Shown here piece after piece: positions 44,388 to 56,875 of a stretch of DNA of 64,000 bases (its first letter is position 1; each line of letters begins with the position of its first letter). The notes below the pieces were generated by a model that was not told the DNA's origin, ran no database searches, and worked only from the letters and a program-made list of their open reading frames with translations. Source of the DNA: Atriophallophorus winterbourni (taxonomy: Eukaryota; Platyhelminthes; Trematoda; Plagiorchiida; Microphallidae); NCBI GenBank assembly GCA_013407085.1, contig JACCGJ010020013.1, forward strand, positions 31,202 to 95,201. The letters are read 5' to 3'. A program made the translations under genes and the position numbers.

Positions 44388-44700
44388 TTCCCATTGAATT
44401 TGATGCCGAGCTATTAGACGTGCTCGAACTGATCGATGCTCCTTACAACAAACTAAATGAGGCTATCATGCACCGCTTCGGCATGTCAGACGAAGCACGG
44501 CTGCAGCAGCTGCTACAGGTTACAGAGTTAGGAAACCGGAAGCCCTCACAAATGTTGAGGCATATGAGATGATTGTCTGACCGTAACGCCATCACTGATG
44601 CACTTTCGAAACACTTGTGGATGAAGTTTCTTCCGGCTATTCTCATCTCAGTTCAAGATGCCAACACTTCACTCGAAAATCTAGCGCTCTGTTGATAAAG
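44388..44700 (+). pseudogene. Ty3/gypsy-type gag fragment
   Basis: The plus strand reads LDVLELIDAPYNKLNEAIMH, RFGMSDEARLQQLLQVTELG and RKPSQMLRHMR, a stop, then LSKHLWMKFLPAILI. The pattern of a short helix, an Arg-xx-QLL, a Gly-Asp/Asn-Arg-xPSQ-LLR box and a hydrophobic LPxxI fits flatworm gypsy capsid domains. At least three stops are present. It sits between the inverted RTE copies. Confidence 0.6.
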
Positions 44701-44924
44701 TCATAGAGTGCTTTCCGAATAACGCGAACATTTAGGCATACACAGGAGACACCCCACAAACAACTTTGGTCTCTTGTATCACAAGCCTGGAAGAGAAGCT
44801 TGAGCGACACACCATGATAATTCAGAGTGCCAATGAGACTCCCAAATCTCTTAGCAAGTCAGCTAAAACGCTGTCACGATATAACACACGCACGTTATCC
44901 CAGGCAAGTATTAGCGCCTTTTGC

Positions 44925-45716
44925 ATCATCATCATCACAGACAGCATTACACCGGTAGCGCGTACCGAATGCTTAACTGCCACACAACCATGAAAAAGTA
45001 AAATCCTAAAAGAGGGGGAAGGGTTGGACTTAAATAGCTACAGATTCTATAGAAGAGTAAGCACAAACAAACGGGGTAGATGTGCCTACACCTCGAATGG
45101 AACATGCATTCAAACAAGTTTCGTGAACGAGTAGAGCGACATCAGCACGGCAGCTTCCTTGCGGCTTTCACTGTCATGCATCATAACACGCTTTTCTCGT
45201 CACTCCGCTTGACAACATACAAGGTTAAGCAAACACTCCAAGAAGATGCTTTGTGCAAGACCGCCATTGAACACGGTTTCGGGACATATCCTGAAGAGTA
45301 TCTAGCCATTGCGATATCTGATCGCGGGGACACCAGCCTGGAAGACGCGCTGCGCCGACTTTGGAAAGGTTACTAGTAAGGGTTTTTAACTGCTTATGCC
45401 ATGTGACGGTTTGGCCACCCCGAGATTTACGCCAATCTGGATGTGGTGTCGCAAAAAGAATCTGTTTCGGAAGTCGGTGGTCCGGCATCCGTAAAACGTG
45501 ACCCAACCAGCGTAACCTATGCAGGTTGATTTGCTTCTCTATATCAGCATTATTACCGAACAGCTTATTTCGGAGAGCATCGGTACGTATGCGATTGTAA
45601 CAGCTAACCCCTAGAATGTTGCGGAGACATCGGTTGTCAAATACTTGGAGACGGCGCCTTTTGCAGGTACCATCTGACGCACAGCAACATCGTAAAGCGT
45701 TCGTAATACCCTGCAT
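44925..45716 (-). mobile_element. RTE-like LINE 3' end (inverted-pair member 2)
   Basis: A 163-codon minus-strand ORF (45225-45716) reads RLQVFDNRCLRNILGV, HRLRWLGHVLRMPDHRLP and RLPGWCPRDQISQWLDTLQD, a typical RTE C-terminus ending RNRVQWRSC. Its 3' UTR continues to a GATGATGATG tail at about 44930. It is the longest intact RTE C-terminal frame in the window. Confidence 0.82.
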
Positions 45717-45809
45717 GTTTCTTCAAGGAACCCAGAATTACTCCTCCAAGGTAAAATGCGATCAATTCCGTCCAGCAAAATGCCCATGGTCTTATCCAAA
45801 TCCTAGTGA

Positions 45810-46054
45810 TTCTACGAATTCAGGCGCCGCGACACCACGTGGCAACCCCAGAGAACTCAAAAAGATCACAGTATCAGACAGGTATAATCTACCTCTTATT
45901 AAGGAATCCTCCCTGAGCGCCAAACGAAACACTCCAAAATGCACGGAAACATGCCAACTATGAACCCATTTTCGACGTCTAGGCCCTGAGAAGTTCATTG
46001 TGACAGCGGAGGCATTCGCCGCGATCGAAGAAGCTGAAACCAGCTGCAGTACAC
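45810..46054 (+). pseudogene. Ty3/gypsy-type pol fragment
   Basis: Weak plus-strand similarity: SDRYNLPLIKE resembles the RT entry motif, then after a deletion RRLGPEKFIVTAEAFAAIEE resembles the start of the gypsy RNase H region. It may be the other end of the element whose gag lies at 44388-44700. Confidence 0.4.
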
Positions 46055-46308
46055 TCACACGGATGTGTAATCGTGCAGCACTTCTGTGTTGTGCGGCTAA
46101 CACCGTGCTAAATTGATTGGCCACCAGTAGTGAGCTGCATGCTGAAATACGCTGGAGTCTCACTACCATTTTTATTCTATTTTCTCTCATAACTGTCTAG
46201 GCCTGGGCAACCTGACAGTATCTTAGCCCATGTGTAGTCTGTGACTGCACGGCATATTGCCTGGATCAGGCTTGTGCTTTCATACATTCATTCATTCATT
46301 CACACAGA
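46055..46308 (+). repeat. SINE-like repeat S, best full-length copy
   Basis: It runs from CACACGGATGTGTAATCGTG through GATTGGCCACCAGTAGTGAG, CCTGGGCAACCTGACAGTAT and GCCTGGATCAGGCTTGTGC to a tail of five CATT units at 46284-46304. About 250 bp with tail. Confidence 0.75.
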
Positions 46309-49235
46309 TGACAAAACTCTCAACGGCCAGAAACGCTAATCCAGTGCTGAAAACAAATGCTTCACAAATTATTTCGAAGGAAAATAATTCGTAAATAATC
46401 CCGAACTTAGGTTTATGTTCAAAAACGTTTTAACTCAAAATGCCGTGTTCCTTTTTGTTTGAAACAACACGCGCAAACTTTGCGTGAACGTCTGAAAACC
46501 CACGCGATGACGAACCACTAATAAAAGGTTCTGGATTACTAATATCGATTCCCTCTTCTTGAAAAATTTGATCAATCTGTGTAAACATAGGTGCTTTTCA
46601 GCATTATCCTGCTGAAAATTAATCTGGAAGGTTGATGAACAGAATTGATAAATTTGTTCTTTGGCGAAAAAATGAAAAATAACATAAGAAAAACTAGTTT
46701 TACGCATTTCACGCAAGATAATCACGCGGTCACGATGAAAGAATTTTAAGGGTGAGCGACATTCACGACATTTACGAACGAAAAATATGCAAATGACTTC
46801 AATTTGAAACATTTTATATGGACTGGCCTTGAAATAACAATAATGATGAACGCAACATAACGAATTGTTGCATTTGGGTAATTTGTGCTAGAAAATTTAG
46901 ATGCATTTTTACACTAGCTATTTTATCAACGGTCACAATTTTTGAAGATGTTGTTGATCGTGATCAAGATTTTAAGATCATTTTCCGAACATCATATATT
47001 GGTTCATGAAAAAGTAATCAAAATTATTATTTGTCATGATTTTCTCTCATGCCTGATGTTGATGACAAAATTTGTTTGAATTTGTGAAATAAATTGTTGA
47101 GAAATATTTTATTGAAGCATGAGCCAATATCTATGAATTATTCTCAATTATCACTTATGACCGCACTTGAGTTCCGTGAACATTTTGTTTTGTAATAAGC
47201 CGAAAACTAATCAGGTGAACTAGGCAATCGTGACTGAATGTTTTGATCCACCATCCTCAATTTAGGTTTAAGAGTTTAGTAGGCGAAGATAAAATTTTCT
47301 TAAATTTTCGTCTGCTATTTATTCAAGATTTCACAGGTTGTTCGAATTTCTGTAGCTATTTCAGTTACCGATCATTGCTGATAATAATCGGTGTAATATT
47401 TTGGTTTTTCAGATATTCGCATTGATTTTCCTACTTGAGGGACCCATTTGCACAAACTTATTTCATGTGTGATTTCGAGATATTAGAACAATTTCATCTA
47501 ACTTATTAATGGACAAGTTAGAGATATCTGAAAACGCTGTTGGTAACACATACCGATAAATTCAAATGATTTTCAAGTCATTTTTGCATTCAAATTGTTT
47601 ATTGTTGTTATTTTAAATGTCTTTCGTACAATTCGTTCCAATTCAGACTAAATAACCACATACTCTATTATTTAAAACGATTCGATAAGCCATTATTTTG
47701 CTTACTCTTAAGATAAAACTGATTGCCGAAGGTTGAAATCCTTCAAAGCCTATACTGCTAATCATCAACTTATTATGATTGTCCATGTGAACACTTTTGC
47801 TTACGATTTCTGCAGACATATTCGCACATCATAAGGTTGTTCAAATATATTATTTCATAATATGTCAACAAATTCGTAGACAAATATTGAACACGTATAT
47901 AATTTATCGTAACTCCTAGCCACTCCATAAATAAGGAAGCTTTTTATTTTTAAATGACCACAGAGCAAAATAATGTAGTTGTCTATGATTCACATGACCA
48001 CATTACCACAACTGATTTCGTGGAACACTCATCAGATAAGGAGATTAAGATCAGCATAAAAATGCGCTTGAAAATGCCAAAGATTGAAAAACATCATGTC
48101 AGTTGTATGTGATAAAAATGCATGCAAATGAGCATTTTTGTTCATGGTTAAAAATATAACTCGATGATACAAGTGTTTAGACTAATGTCAATTTTATCAT
48201 TTACGTTCAAAATGCTCCACTATACATGATTTAGATATAGGTTTGCGCTGAATAGATAATCAAATTTGATTCAGACTTCGTTTCACAACATCTAGTGACA
48301 ACGTATTTGATATTACTTTAGTTTTAATGTTTATCAGTAGAGCTTCGAAAATTTAAAATGTCGTGTTCGCAAATATTTGAATGATCAAAACTTTTGCGAC
48401 GTTTATTCCATGCTAAAATCAATGTATTGAGATTATACATTTTCGTTGTGTTTAGTTGCACCTTAATGTATTTTTGTACTGCAAATATTCATATACTATA
48501 TCCATAATGAGGTTCTCATCCGATACACAATTGAATGTTTAGCATTTGGCGAAACGTTGAGATAATATCCATTTCAAGCACAACCGATATTATCGAAGTT
48601 TCATGCAGGTTTACATTCGGATTTCCAATTATCAAATAAAATACTACATTTATGATTTCACTGAGAGATAATAAAATTAGCTTTGAAATCTTTCGTTTAT
48701 TTGTATGTATATACGCGAAGTCTCCTTATTGTGACAGAAATAGTATTTCCGAAGTTGTAATACATCGAATTTAGCTATTGTACTCACATGCTCAAGCCGG
48801 TATTCTAAAATTTGATGCAACAAATCTATAATATTCACCCGCATGATGACATAAATTTAATAATGGCTTAACCAATTGTCACAGCCAAGAATAAACACTA
48901 TGGCGAACCACGATGTCATGAAAGTGTTGGTTTGTTTATATTATCCAAAACACAGAAGTTAGAGAGCTCTATGCTAGAAAAAGCAGCAAGCCTAACAATA
49001 ACCATAAGATAACGACAAGATGGCGAGGTATATGGAGTAAAACTCTATAATCTCTCATAGATCATTAGATGCAGTCATAAAACGCATATACTCATCGAAT
49101 TTAGAAGCGCAAACCTCAAAAATTACGAGCGTGTTATTTCTTCCAATGTATATTTTCAAATCCCTCCACGAAGGTTCCAAACCTAAACCAACATGCGCCA
49201 CATAATGACCAATTACCTAATAGGCCATTTCCTGA
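46309..49235. other. AT-rich stretch without recognised features
   Basis: Markedly AT-richer than the repeat-filled DNA to the left. A 125-codon minus ORF (46435-46812) has Cys-x2-Cys-like spacing (RKCRECRS) but no recognisable domain or splice context. No repeats shared with the rest of the window were seen. Confidence 0.5.
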
Positions 49236-49239
49236 TCAT

Positions 49240-50570
49240 AGCCCCTTATCTCTTCGATTTATTATCAATGCTCGATCCATAACTAACAATATATTACCTT
49301 TACTTTCATATATTCTCTCTAACCCTGCTGATATTATTCTAATAACTGAATCTTGGACAAAAATGAACAATCAGATTGTGAACTTTTGATTCCAAACTAG
49401 CACATTTTCAGGAAAGGCCGCGTTTCAAAACATTGGGGAGGATGCCTTGTTTATGTTCATTCTAACCTTCAGGCTAACATCATTATTTCATCAGTCTTTG
49501 ATTATATCGAAGATTCTAACTGGTTGTCTATAACGGCTTTTAATCTTTCAATTGGATGCATCTACCCACCGGCAACTACTTCTTCATCGCTTCAACGCTT
49601 GACCGATTGCTTCATAGAAGCCTCTGTCTAATATTCCGGCTATAAATTAATTGCAGTAGGTTTTAACACTTCACCTAACACCTTCACTTAACGGGTAGAA
49701 AGCACCCATATAAATCCTAATTCTTTTTTTAATAAAACCAAACCATTAGGTTTTACACAGTTTGTTGATAAACCAACGCGCAATAAAATATCCTCGATCT
49801 TGTTTCTACTCTGAATATCACACCGTCTAACCTGAACTTATTTCCGTCATTTTTAATTGGAGATCATAACATTATATCTTTCGAATTAAATTGCAACAGC
49901 ACAATGACTAGTGTTTAAAAACCGCGTATAATTAGTCACATAGATTTGAAAATATTTGAAAACCTCATTAAAACCGAAGATTGGTCTGAATTTTTCGTTT
50001 CTGACAATTTTTATGTAATCTCCGATAATTTTCGTAATAAACTATATGAGTCACTACAGAAATCTACTACTAGACATGCTAGATGCCCTAAAATGAGTAA
50101 AGCTCATAAGTTGGAAAAGCGTATTGCTTATTCGATATAATCTGCTCGTAATAACCATGACATCTCTTTTCTTCTGCATGTGTACGAATCATCTGACATG
50201 CTAGTACAAATGGTGAACCACAAATTGATTTCTGATGAGTCTACAGCCCCCAAATCCAGTAAAAACGAAGAGCATTATCTAATTTAATGAACGCTAGGTC
50301 ATCAAGAAATTCAGATATGATAATGTACATCATTAAACAAAATCATCATCATCATCAAAACATCATTGAAACAAAATCTTCAATGAGTCTATCAAATCAG
50401 GAACCTTCCACTTATAATGGAAACATTCAATCGTTATTCCTCGACATAAGTCCGGATCACTACATACTGTTACCAGTTATCGACCCATTAATCACACACC
50501 AATTCTAGCTAGAATATTTGAGAAGCTTGTCAGACAGGCCACCCTAAGATACTTGACACCAAACTATGAC
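49240..50570 (+). mobile_element. LINE family G, endonuclease and RT start
   Basis: The APE-endonuclease start is clear (RFIINARSITNNILPLL, NPADIILITESWTKM at 49250-49380). Traces follow to about 49700. The RT start TSYRPINHTPILARIFEKLV lies at about 50475-50530 after frameshifts. The 3' half is missing. CR1/Jockey group. Confidence 0.65.
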
Positions 50571-50939
50571 GATACCACCCATCTCTCCGCGACATGATGA
50601 AGTGAACTCACAATACGCTTATCTGTGTTTGAAATAGCATTTTGAACATCATTCATGAATAAACATTGCAATTCGGACCCACACAAAATGTAATTAACAC
50701 ATTTCCTATATTTCAAACAATATAATTTTTTATTATTCATTTTACCAATATTCTATTAATTTCTATGTTTTATACAAGCTACCATCTGCAAAAATGTTAT
50801 CCAACTAATTTTTATAGTTTCTAACAAAAAGAATATGTATTTATGTTCGACCTTATCATTTGTAAAATTACAGTTTTATTTGATGTAATTATTCGTAAAA
50901 ACAAATGAGCGTGCATGGCATGACTTGGTTTATCCAAGA
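50571..50939. other. AT-rich, no recognised feature
   Basis: Short AT-rich gap between two LINE fragments with no motif or shared repeat. Confidence 0.4.
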
Positions 50940-51970
50940 ATATACATTAATATTATTATTATCTGCTGCTCGAGTTTAATCGTCAAGTGTAAGGAGAAGG
51001 TTAGTAAGGCAGGAGTATCCCATTCTAAAAACGTGTTGCTCTCCCGAAAATAGCCTAATTTCTCCAAGGTATTTGCTCAGCTTGTTAGACACGATCCTTT
51101 CGAGCACCTTGGATACGGTGTACAACAAGGTAACGGGCCTGTAATGTGCAGACTCTAAACGTGCCTGGCCTTTGAAAATCTGGGAGACTATACCTGATTT
51201 CCATTCCGTAGGTATTGCACTTCAGGATTAGACCTTTGAGGATTTTATGTTTCAAACATTTCCAGTTGGAACGTACAGTATCAACCATGGTACTCATCAG
51301 GAAGTTTATTTTTATTGGACGTGGCCCGTTTCCTTTGTAATTCGCCGAGGAAGGCAGTTCGAAAGTATAACGGCCTTTTCGACAAAAATAGTATCGGCTA
51401 GAAAACCCAATTACCTTCAGTCAAGCTTAACTCTCCCGTCAAACTCAGGGTTGCCCGCCAGCTTTAGAAATCCGAGGATGATGAGGTTGCGATTTAATGT
51501 CATTCTTATATCACATGTATTATTCCTCTATTCGCACAATGGAATCTCAACAGGAATACGAATATTAATTGAATTGTTAGACCGAAGTAAGTAAGAATTT
51601 AATAGAACGTTTTCCAGGTCACGCTCATTTTCTAAGTTAACCTTCAACAGTATGGGTTTATCCTGATTAGGTGAATCACGCCGTCTAGTTAAACGAGTAA
51701 ATTCTGAAGGCACTAGAGTTTCAAGTTTCCTAATTGCTCACAGTCCCTTACATTTTTCTTCATCGTGCTTTTGACGGTCTTTAAAGAGAGTGCACTCAGG
51801 ATCAGGAAAGTCATTACAAATGACACTCAAAAATTGTGCCTTACGATTAATAGAAATTTCACTTCGTTTCTTCAAAGCATTATCTGTTTTGGGATAAGTT
51901 GGTTTTTTAAAGGCTCGCGTTTTATTGTGTTGCATTTGTGTCAAACCTTTCCAAAGCGAGCGGATCAAGA
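50940..51970 (-). mobile_element. LINE family H, ORF1/linker and RT start
   Basis: The minus strand runs from a basic linker (51968-51738, KTRAFKKPTYPKTDNALKKR), then an ORF1-like or linker block (51713-51528, DKPILLKVNLENERDL), to the RT start. The latter reads IPTEWKSGIVSQIFKG, YRPVTLLYTVSKVLERIV and GYSCLTNLLLTLDD (51220-50960), in one frame. The 3' half is absent. Confidence 0.6.
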
Positions 51971-53140
51971 AAACAGCTCAGTTGATCTGAATTTATGGGT
52001 CGAGTGTATCTATGTTGATCGAAGCATTTTTCGCTTCCTGTCTCCCTAGAATCGGCGATGAAACACGATCTCCACGTTGAAGTATAGGCTTTAGTTTGCT
52101 AATTAATAAGTCATTTAACATTTACCATAGTAAAAAACTAGCGTGTTGAGCTTTGTGACTTACCGCCTGTCGACAAATTTGGCACACGTGACGGCAATCT
52201 GGGATTCGCTTGTAAGATCATGACGCCATGGTGAAAAGATTTATCGATCGATCTGTGTGGTAAATGCGTATGCGTGCGTTGGCTCGTATGAAACGAAGTC
52301 AAGTCCGAAGTGGATATAAAGATGCTGGAATTGAGCGAGTGAATAATCTCGCCACAGGAAAGGTGAATAACGAAAATCGTTGCAGCTCGTTGAGATTTGT
52401 TTTGATTTTCCGGTCCAATATGTCAAGCGAATTGAGTAAACTAGCTATTTAGAATGGTGGCAAAGACAATCCAATATTCATTTATGTATAGAAACTTGCC
52501 CGCGTTGGTCTAGTTCGGTTCAAAATGTAGAAAATGTTTTTCTAAAATTGCTTGTTTTGCACCCGGAAATGATATGTTCACAATGCTTTTGTTACGGGGA
52601 ATGCAAAAAGTGTAATTCATCCGAATAGGGCGATATGTGAGTAAAGTTGATCCAAAAATGCACGAGCACAGAATTATGTGACTGCACAGCGCGTATACCA
52701 AGTCAGTGCTTGATAGACCAATTGGCTAAATATGATATTTTCCAAGTTAGTGATAAGACCAAACTTACTGCTTGAACAATTTAGAATATACGATTTGCAT
52801 AACACAAATCACATCCACCCGAGCATCGTTCAACTCAGAACATGGAAGTGTAACGTTTTTGCCTTTTTGTTTAACCCAGAAACAATGTGCGCAAATTTAT
52901 CAACATATATTAGTTGTACTAACAACAGCAATCCATTTTTCACGTAACATGTAATCAAACGCTAATTCATTTGAGAGTGGCGTTATGTAATCTATTAACT
53001 TAGCTACCAACACTTAGAATTTATACCGAGATGTTTTACTTGAAAGATACCTCGTCAATATTACAAGAGTTCAGTACCTATTTAACTTTGAGCAATTCAA
53101 GATGAGCTTTGTAACACTGATATAATAAATATTGCTTTCT
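51971..53140. other. No recognised feature
   Basis: Short motif-free ORFs on both strands. No repeat shared with other parts of the window was recognised. Confidence 0.4.
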
Positions 53141-53179
53141 TACCGTTTCACTTCTGACACAGAAGCTTCGTCAGACCAA
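53141..53179 (-). ncRNA. Hammerhead motif (H1), stem I and cleavage site altered
   Basis: On the minus strand TTGGT, CTGACGA, the hairpin CTTCTG-TGT-CAGAAG and GAAAC are all intact. The cleavage region reads ACGGT in place of ACGTT, and the 3' side of stem I is lost. Confidence 0.55.
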
Positions 53180-53599
53180 GTGTGATAGTCAGGACAGGGA
53201 ATATGATTAAGTAGTAGTCAACCCACCACCACTTATTTGATCTTACCGCTAAACAGCCTATAGTACGCATACAGCGTGTCACGTCTCGTGGGAATGACCA
53301 TGATCAGTGGTCCATTTCACTCACAATGTGTATCAAAAGCAATCTGATACAAGCTGTGTCAACTGACCTTGACCGTGTTCACTTGTATCGGATTGATTTG
53401 GATACACACTGTGAGGAAAATGGACCACTAATCCTGGTCATTCCCACGAGACGTGACACACGGTAAGCGTACTATATGCTGTTTAGCGGTAAGGTCAAAT
53501 AAGTGGTGGTGGGTTGACTACTACTTAATCATATTCCCTGTCCTGACTATCACCCTTGGTCTGACGAAGCTTCTGTGTCAGAAGTGAAACGTTACCCAA
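53142..53599. mobile_element. 458-bp near-perfect palindrome of PLE terminal repeats with hammerheads at both tips
   Basis: The two arms (about 200 bp each) differ at only a few positions, including one at each of several matched sites. Shared blocks are GACAGGGAATATGATTAAG, CAACCCACCACCACTTATTT, CCGCTAAACAGC and CACGTCTCGTGGGAATGACC. The centre is near 53375. Each tip carries an H1 hammerhead motif pointing outward. Related single arms are at 20438-20625 and 63825-64000. Confidence 0.82.
53556..53599 (+). ncRNA. Hammerhead ribozyme motif (H1), core intact
   Basis: TTGGT, then CTGACGA (53561-53567), then stem II CTTCTG-TGT-CAGAAG (perfect 6-bp hairpin), GAAA (53586-53589), ACGTT, and ACCCAA to pair with TTGGT with one bulge. 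All catalytic bases are present. Confidence 0.65.
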
Positions 53600-55279
53600 A
53601 AACTACTCTTACCGACTGCACTCAAAATATTATGCATTATGAATACACGATCGGTTCCAAATATATTTCAATCGATTGCCAAATATTGTTTCCATTTTGA
53701 TCAGCTTTCTGTGTTAAATATATTGTATACCAAAAGCATGTCCTCCTATTAAAAAACTTATGTACCATACATTTTAAATAAATTAGAAATGTTGTACCAT
53801 ATAAGAAATATAGAATTTATCGGATAAGAAAAATTGACACCTTTTCGAGATACAACGAAACAGTATAATCTCAAGAATAGCGTTCAGATATATGATATAT
53901 ACATTGTATGAACCATCGGGCCGGAATTTTATAATAAGCATGACATGTCGTCCTTAGTCAAACACTTATCTCTTGCCTGATATGTAGCGATTAGAACCAG
54001 GGTAAATGATACCCGTTGAACAAATGGGTATATGCTCCAAAAAATATATCATCAAATGCGAAAAATGATTTTTTTTCTGAAAAACGGGTGTTGAGGCAAT
54101 TTTTTCAGCTGTGATAAATTTAGTACCACAGTGTTAACTGAATTATTGCTGAGATATCAACTTGCGATAAATTAAACGATATATGATAAAGTGAGCAAGC
54201 TGAGTGAGGTTTGTGATAGACTTTTTAACCAGCAATTTTAAGCAAACTGCAGAAAATCGTCGGTGATTTAATATATTACTTGAGAAAAATAATTACCGAT
54301 AAATTCAATATTCTTGATGAGAAATATGAAATATTTGAGAACACTCACTAAATATGTATATACTAAACATTTCAAAGTATTACACTGAATGACCGAAATA
54401 AAATGTTTTAGTGTCTTATTTATTGTTATTTTAGGTCATCATAAATGCTATTTTGCAAATTTTTGCAAATAAGCGAACATTTATAAATATTATATATTTT
54501 TCTTTTGTAGTTTGCTTCATACTTTTGTGAGCTGCATCAAAATCAGTTGTTTATATGCCACTATTATGAAATATAATAGTTTATTACTATAGTAATTTTG
54601 TTGTACTCTTATCAGCATTTTCTAGAAGGAAATTGATCGCCTGCATATTGGTGTGAATTGTGTTCCAAGTTATGAAGCTAACGAGAGAATATTGGTAGCA
54701 CTATCATAAGTGTTCATTATCTTGAACGATTATACGATCACTCGTGTAAATTTTGTTATTAGTCACAATTAGTTCAGTTCAGTTCAGTTTTCGAACGTCT
54801 GTTATCTAATACCTTGTTACTCTGTAAGTTACAAACACAATTTCAGAACTTAATAATATTGCCACAATTTGATTGTCGGTTTGCTGCACTCAGGTATATG
54901 ATAAATCCTGAAATTTTAAATTATTTGTTTATAGGTTTTACCTGCATATTGAGAAAAGTAATTTCGGATGCTTGAATAATTTGTCAACTATAAATATTCA
55001 TATACGCTAATAAACTTAATGAGCGTTACATAATTCCGAAGCGTTAGGCGTCGAGGAAGAGTGCGATGAGTACTGTATTTTGTTGTCAGAATTCAGAACA
55101 GTGCGTTTTCATTATTCAGCCTGAACTGAGAGCAGAAGTAGCTCGCAAAATCGCTTTGAAACGCAGCTTTTCAAACTGGTTAGATATAACAAACGTGCAA
55201 ATTGAACCTAAGAGAAAAATGGTAAAACTTCACAGATGATTTTTTCTGCGAAACCAACATTTTTTTATGATGGCTGCAT
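53600..55279. other. AT-rich, no recognised gene
   Basis: The first 80 bp belong to the PLE repeat flank (ATTATGAATACACGATCGG). The rest is AT-rich with no ORF of note. A short tandem TCAGT run occurs near 54775. Confidence 0.45.
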
Positions 55280-56875
55280 AAGGTGATACACGGTGAATGG
55301 CTTTTACTAAATTACTATGAAAAATTTAGTCTGAGCCTAAGTGCTGATGAAAGAACGCCATTTATCCTAAAACAATGCGCTCGTACTCTATTCTCACCAC
55401 TCTCTGATCTCTTCAACATGTCACTGAGTTGCAGCAAGGTTGCTACTGACTGGAAAAGTGGATTAATCACAGACCAGTCACGTTGTTGCTAGTGGTCTTT
55501 AAAGTTCTCGAACGATTTGTAGCAGACAAACTTATCAAACACTTGGAACAAAATAAGCTTCTTTCCATCGCACAGCACGGATTTAGGACAAGACACTCTT
55601 GTCTCACCAATCGTTTAATAAATCTTGATAATTGGACTCGAGCGTTGGACGATGGATACCCTATCCATGCTTGTTATGTCTAAAGCATTTGACCGTGTTA
55701 ACCTTAGTATACTGCTACAAAAATTGGAGCACTTCGTGGTGTGCGGCAGATTATTGGCCTGGATACGGGATTAGTTGACAGGTAGAGTTAACAAGGTTAG
55801 AGTTGATGCGGCACTATCCAGCACAGTAGAAGTTACAAGTGGCGTAGCTTAAGGCTCAGTTTTGGGGCCAATACTCTTCATGGTGTACTCTAACGATATT
55901 TCTGAAATCGTGAGCAGCAAAAGAATTTTATTTGCAAGTGACATCAAAGTCTGGACTAGCGTACGAACCATTGAAGATTGCCAAATTCTACAAAAAAATC
56001 TCGAAGCACTTCATACGTGGTCCTTGCGCAACTGCCTACAATTCAACATCGCAAAATATAAAACGTTAAACGTCGGTAAATCATGCGAATTCACACACAC
56101 TCTAAAATCTCAGCAACTTTCATGGGTTACGGAAAAGAAACACCTGGGTGTGTGGATTAGCATTAATTTGAATTTTTCACAACAGTGTTCTGTTGTATAC
56201 AAAAAGTCTTGCCAAAGATTAGCATTGCGCAGAGGGATCTTTGGCAGTTTCACAAAGCAGATATTCCCATGGATAATTAACACCTATATCAGAGGAACAA
56301 TGGAATACGCTGTTCAAGCATGTTCTCCATGGTTACAGAAGGACATGACCTTGCTGCAACGCATATACCACTGCGCTACAAAACTGGTGACCGAGCTATA
56401 TAACAGGTAATATGAGGAGAGGATTGCAACTTTAAACCTCTTTGACTTTCCGTACCGTCGTCTCTGGGGTAACTTGATCCTGCTGTTCAACATTATGTAT
56501 ACAGTATATCACCCACTTGAAAACCTGTTTCATCGGCAAGAAGCACGTGGTAGCAGATTTCAGGGCTACAGGTTAATTATTCTACACTCCGGATCAAATT
56601 GTCGAAGGTTTTTATTTGATGTCCGAGTTTGTTTTATATGGAACTCTCTGACCCCACATATCATTTCCGAACCAAGCCTAAACTTATTCAAGGCTAAACT
56701 TGGCAATTATTTGTTGACTAAATCCAACCTCGCACCTGAATATACGTGCAGACTTTCTATATTGCTAAAACATTTGTGTTGTTTTTATGCATTCCCTATA
56801 TTTTTAATCTGTGGTTACTGTGAAGTATTTGCTTTTTGGACCATCAAAACTTTGAATTACTTTGAATAGATAATG
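55280..56875 (+). mobile_element. CR1-like LINE, family A, copy 2
   Basis: The RT runs from FSPLSDLFNMSLSCSKVATD (55283-55492 frame) through VLERFVADKLIKHLEQNKL (55483-55683). A long frame follows (55862-56410) with GPILFMVYSNDISEIV, ILFASDIKVWTSVRT and TMEYAVQACSPWLQKDM. The C-terminus is at 56474-56869. The palm box is ASD where copy 1 has ADD, so a catalytic Asp is lost. Frames break at about 55490, 55680, 55850 and 56410. It ends in TTTGAATTACTTTGAAT. Confidence 0.85.

Noticed and set aside
46435..46812. 125-codon minus-strand ORF as a gene
   Set aside because: No domain, no splice context and no repeat family recognised. An ORF of this length can occur by chance in AT-rich DNA read on one strand.
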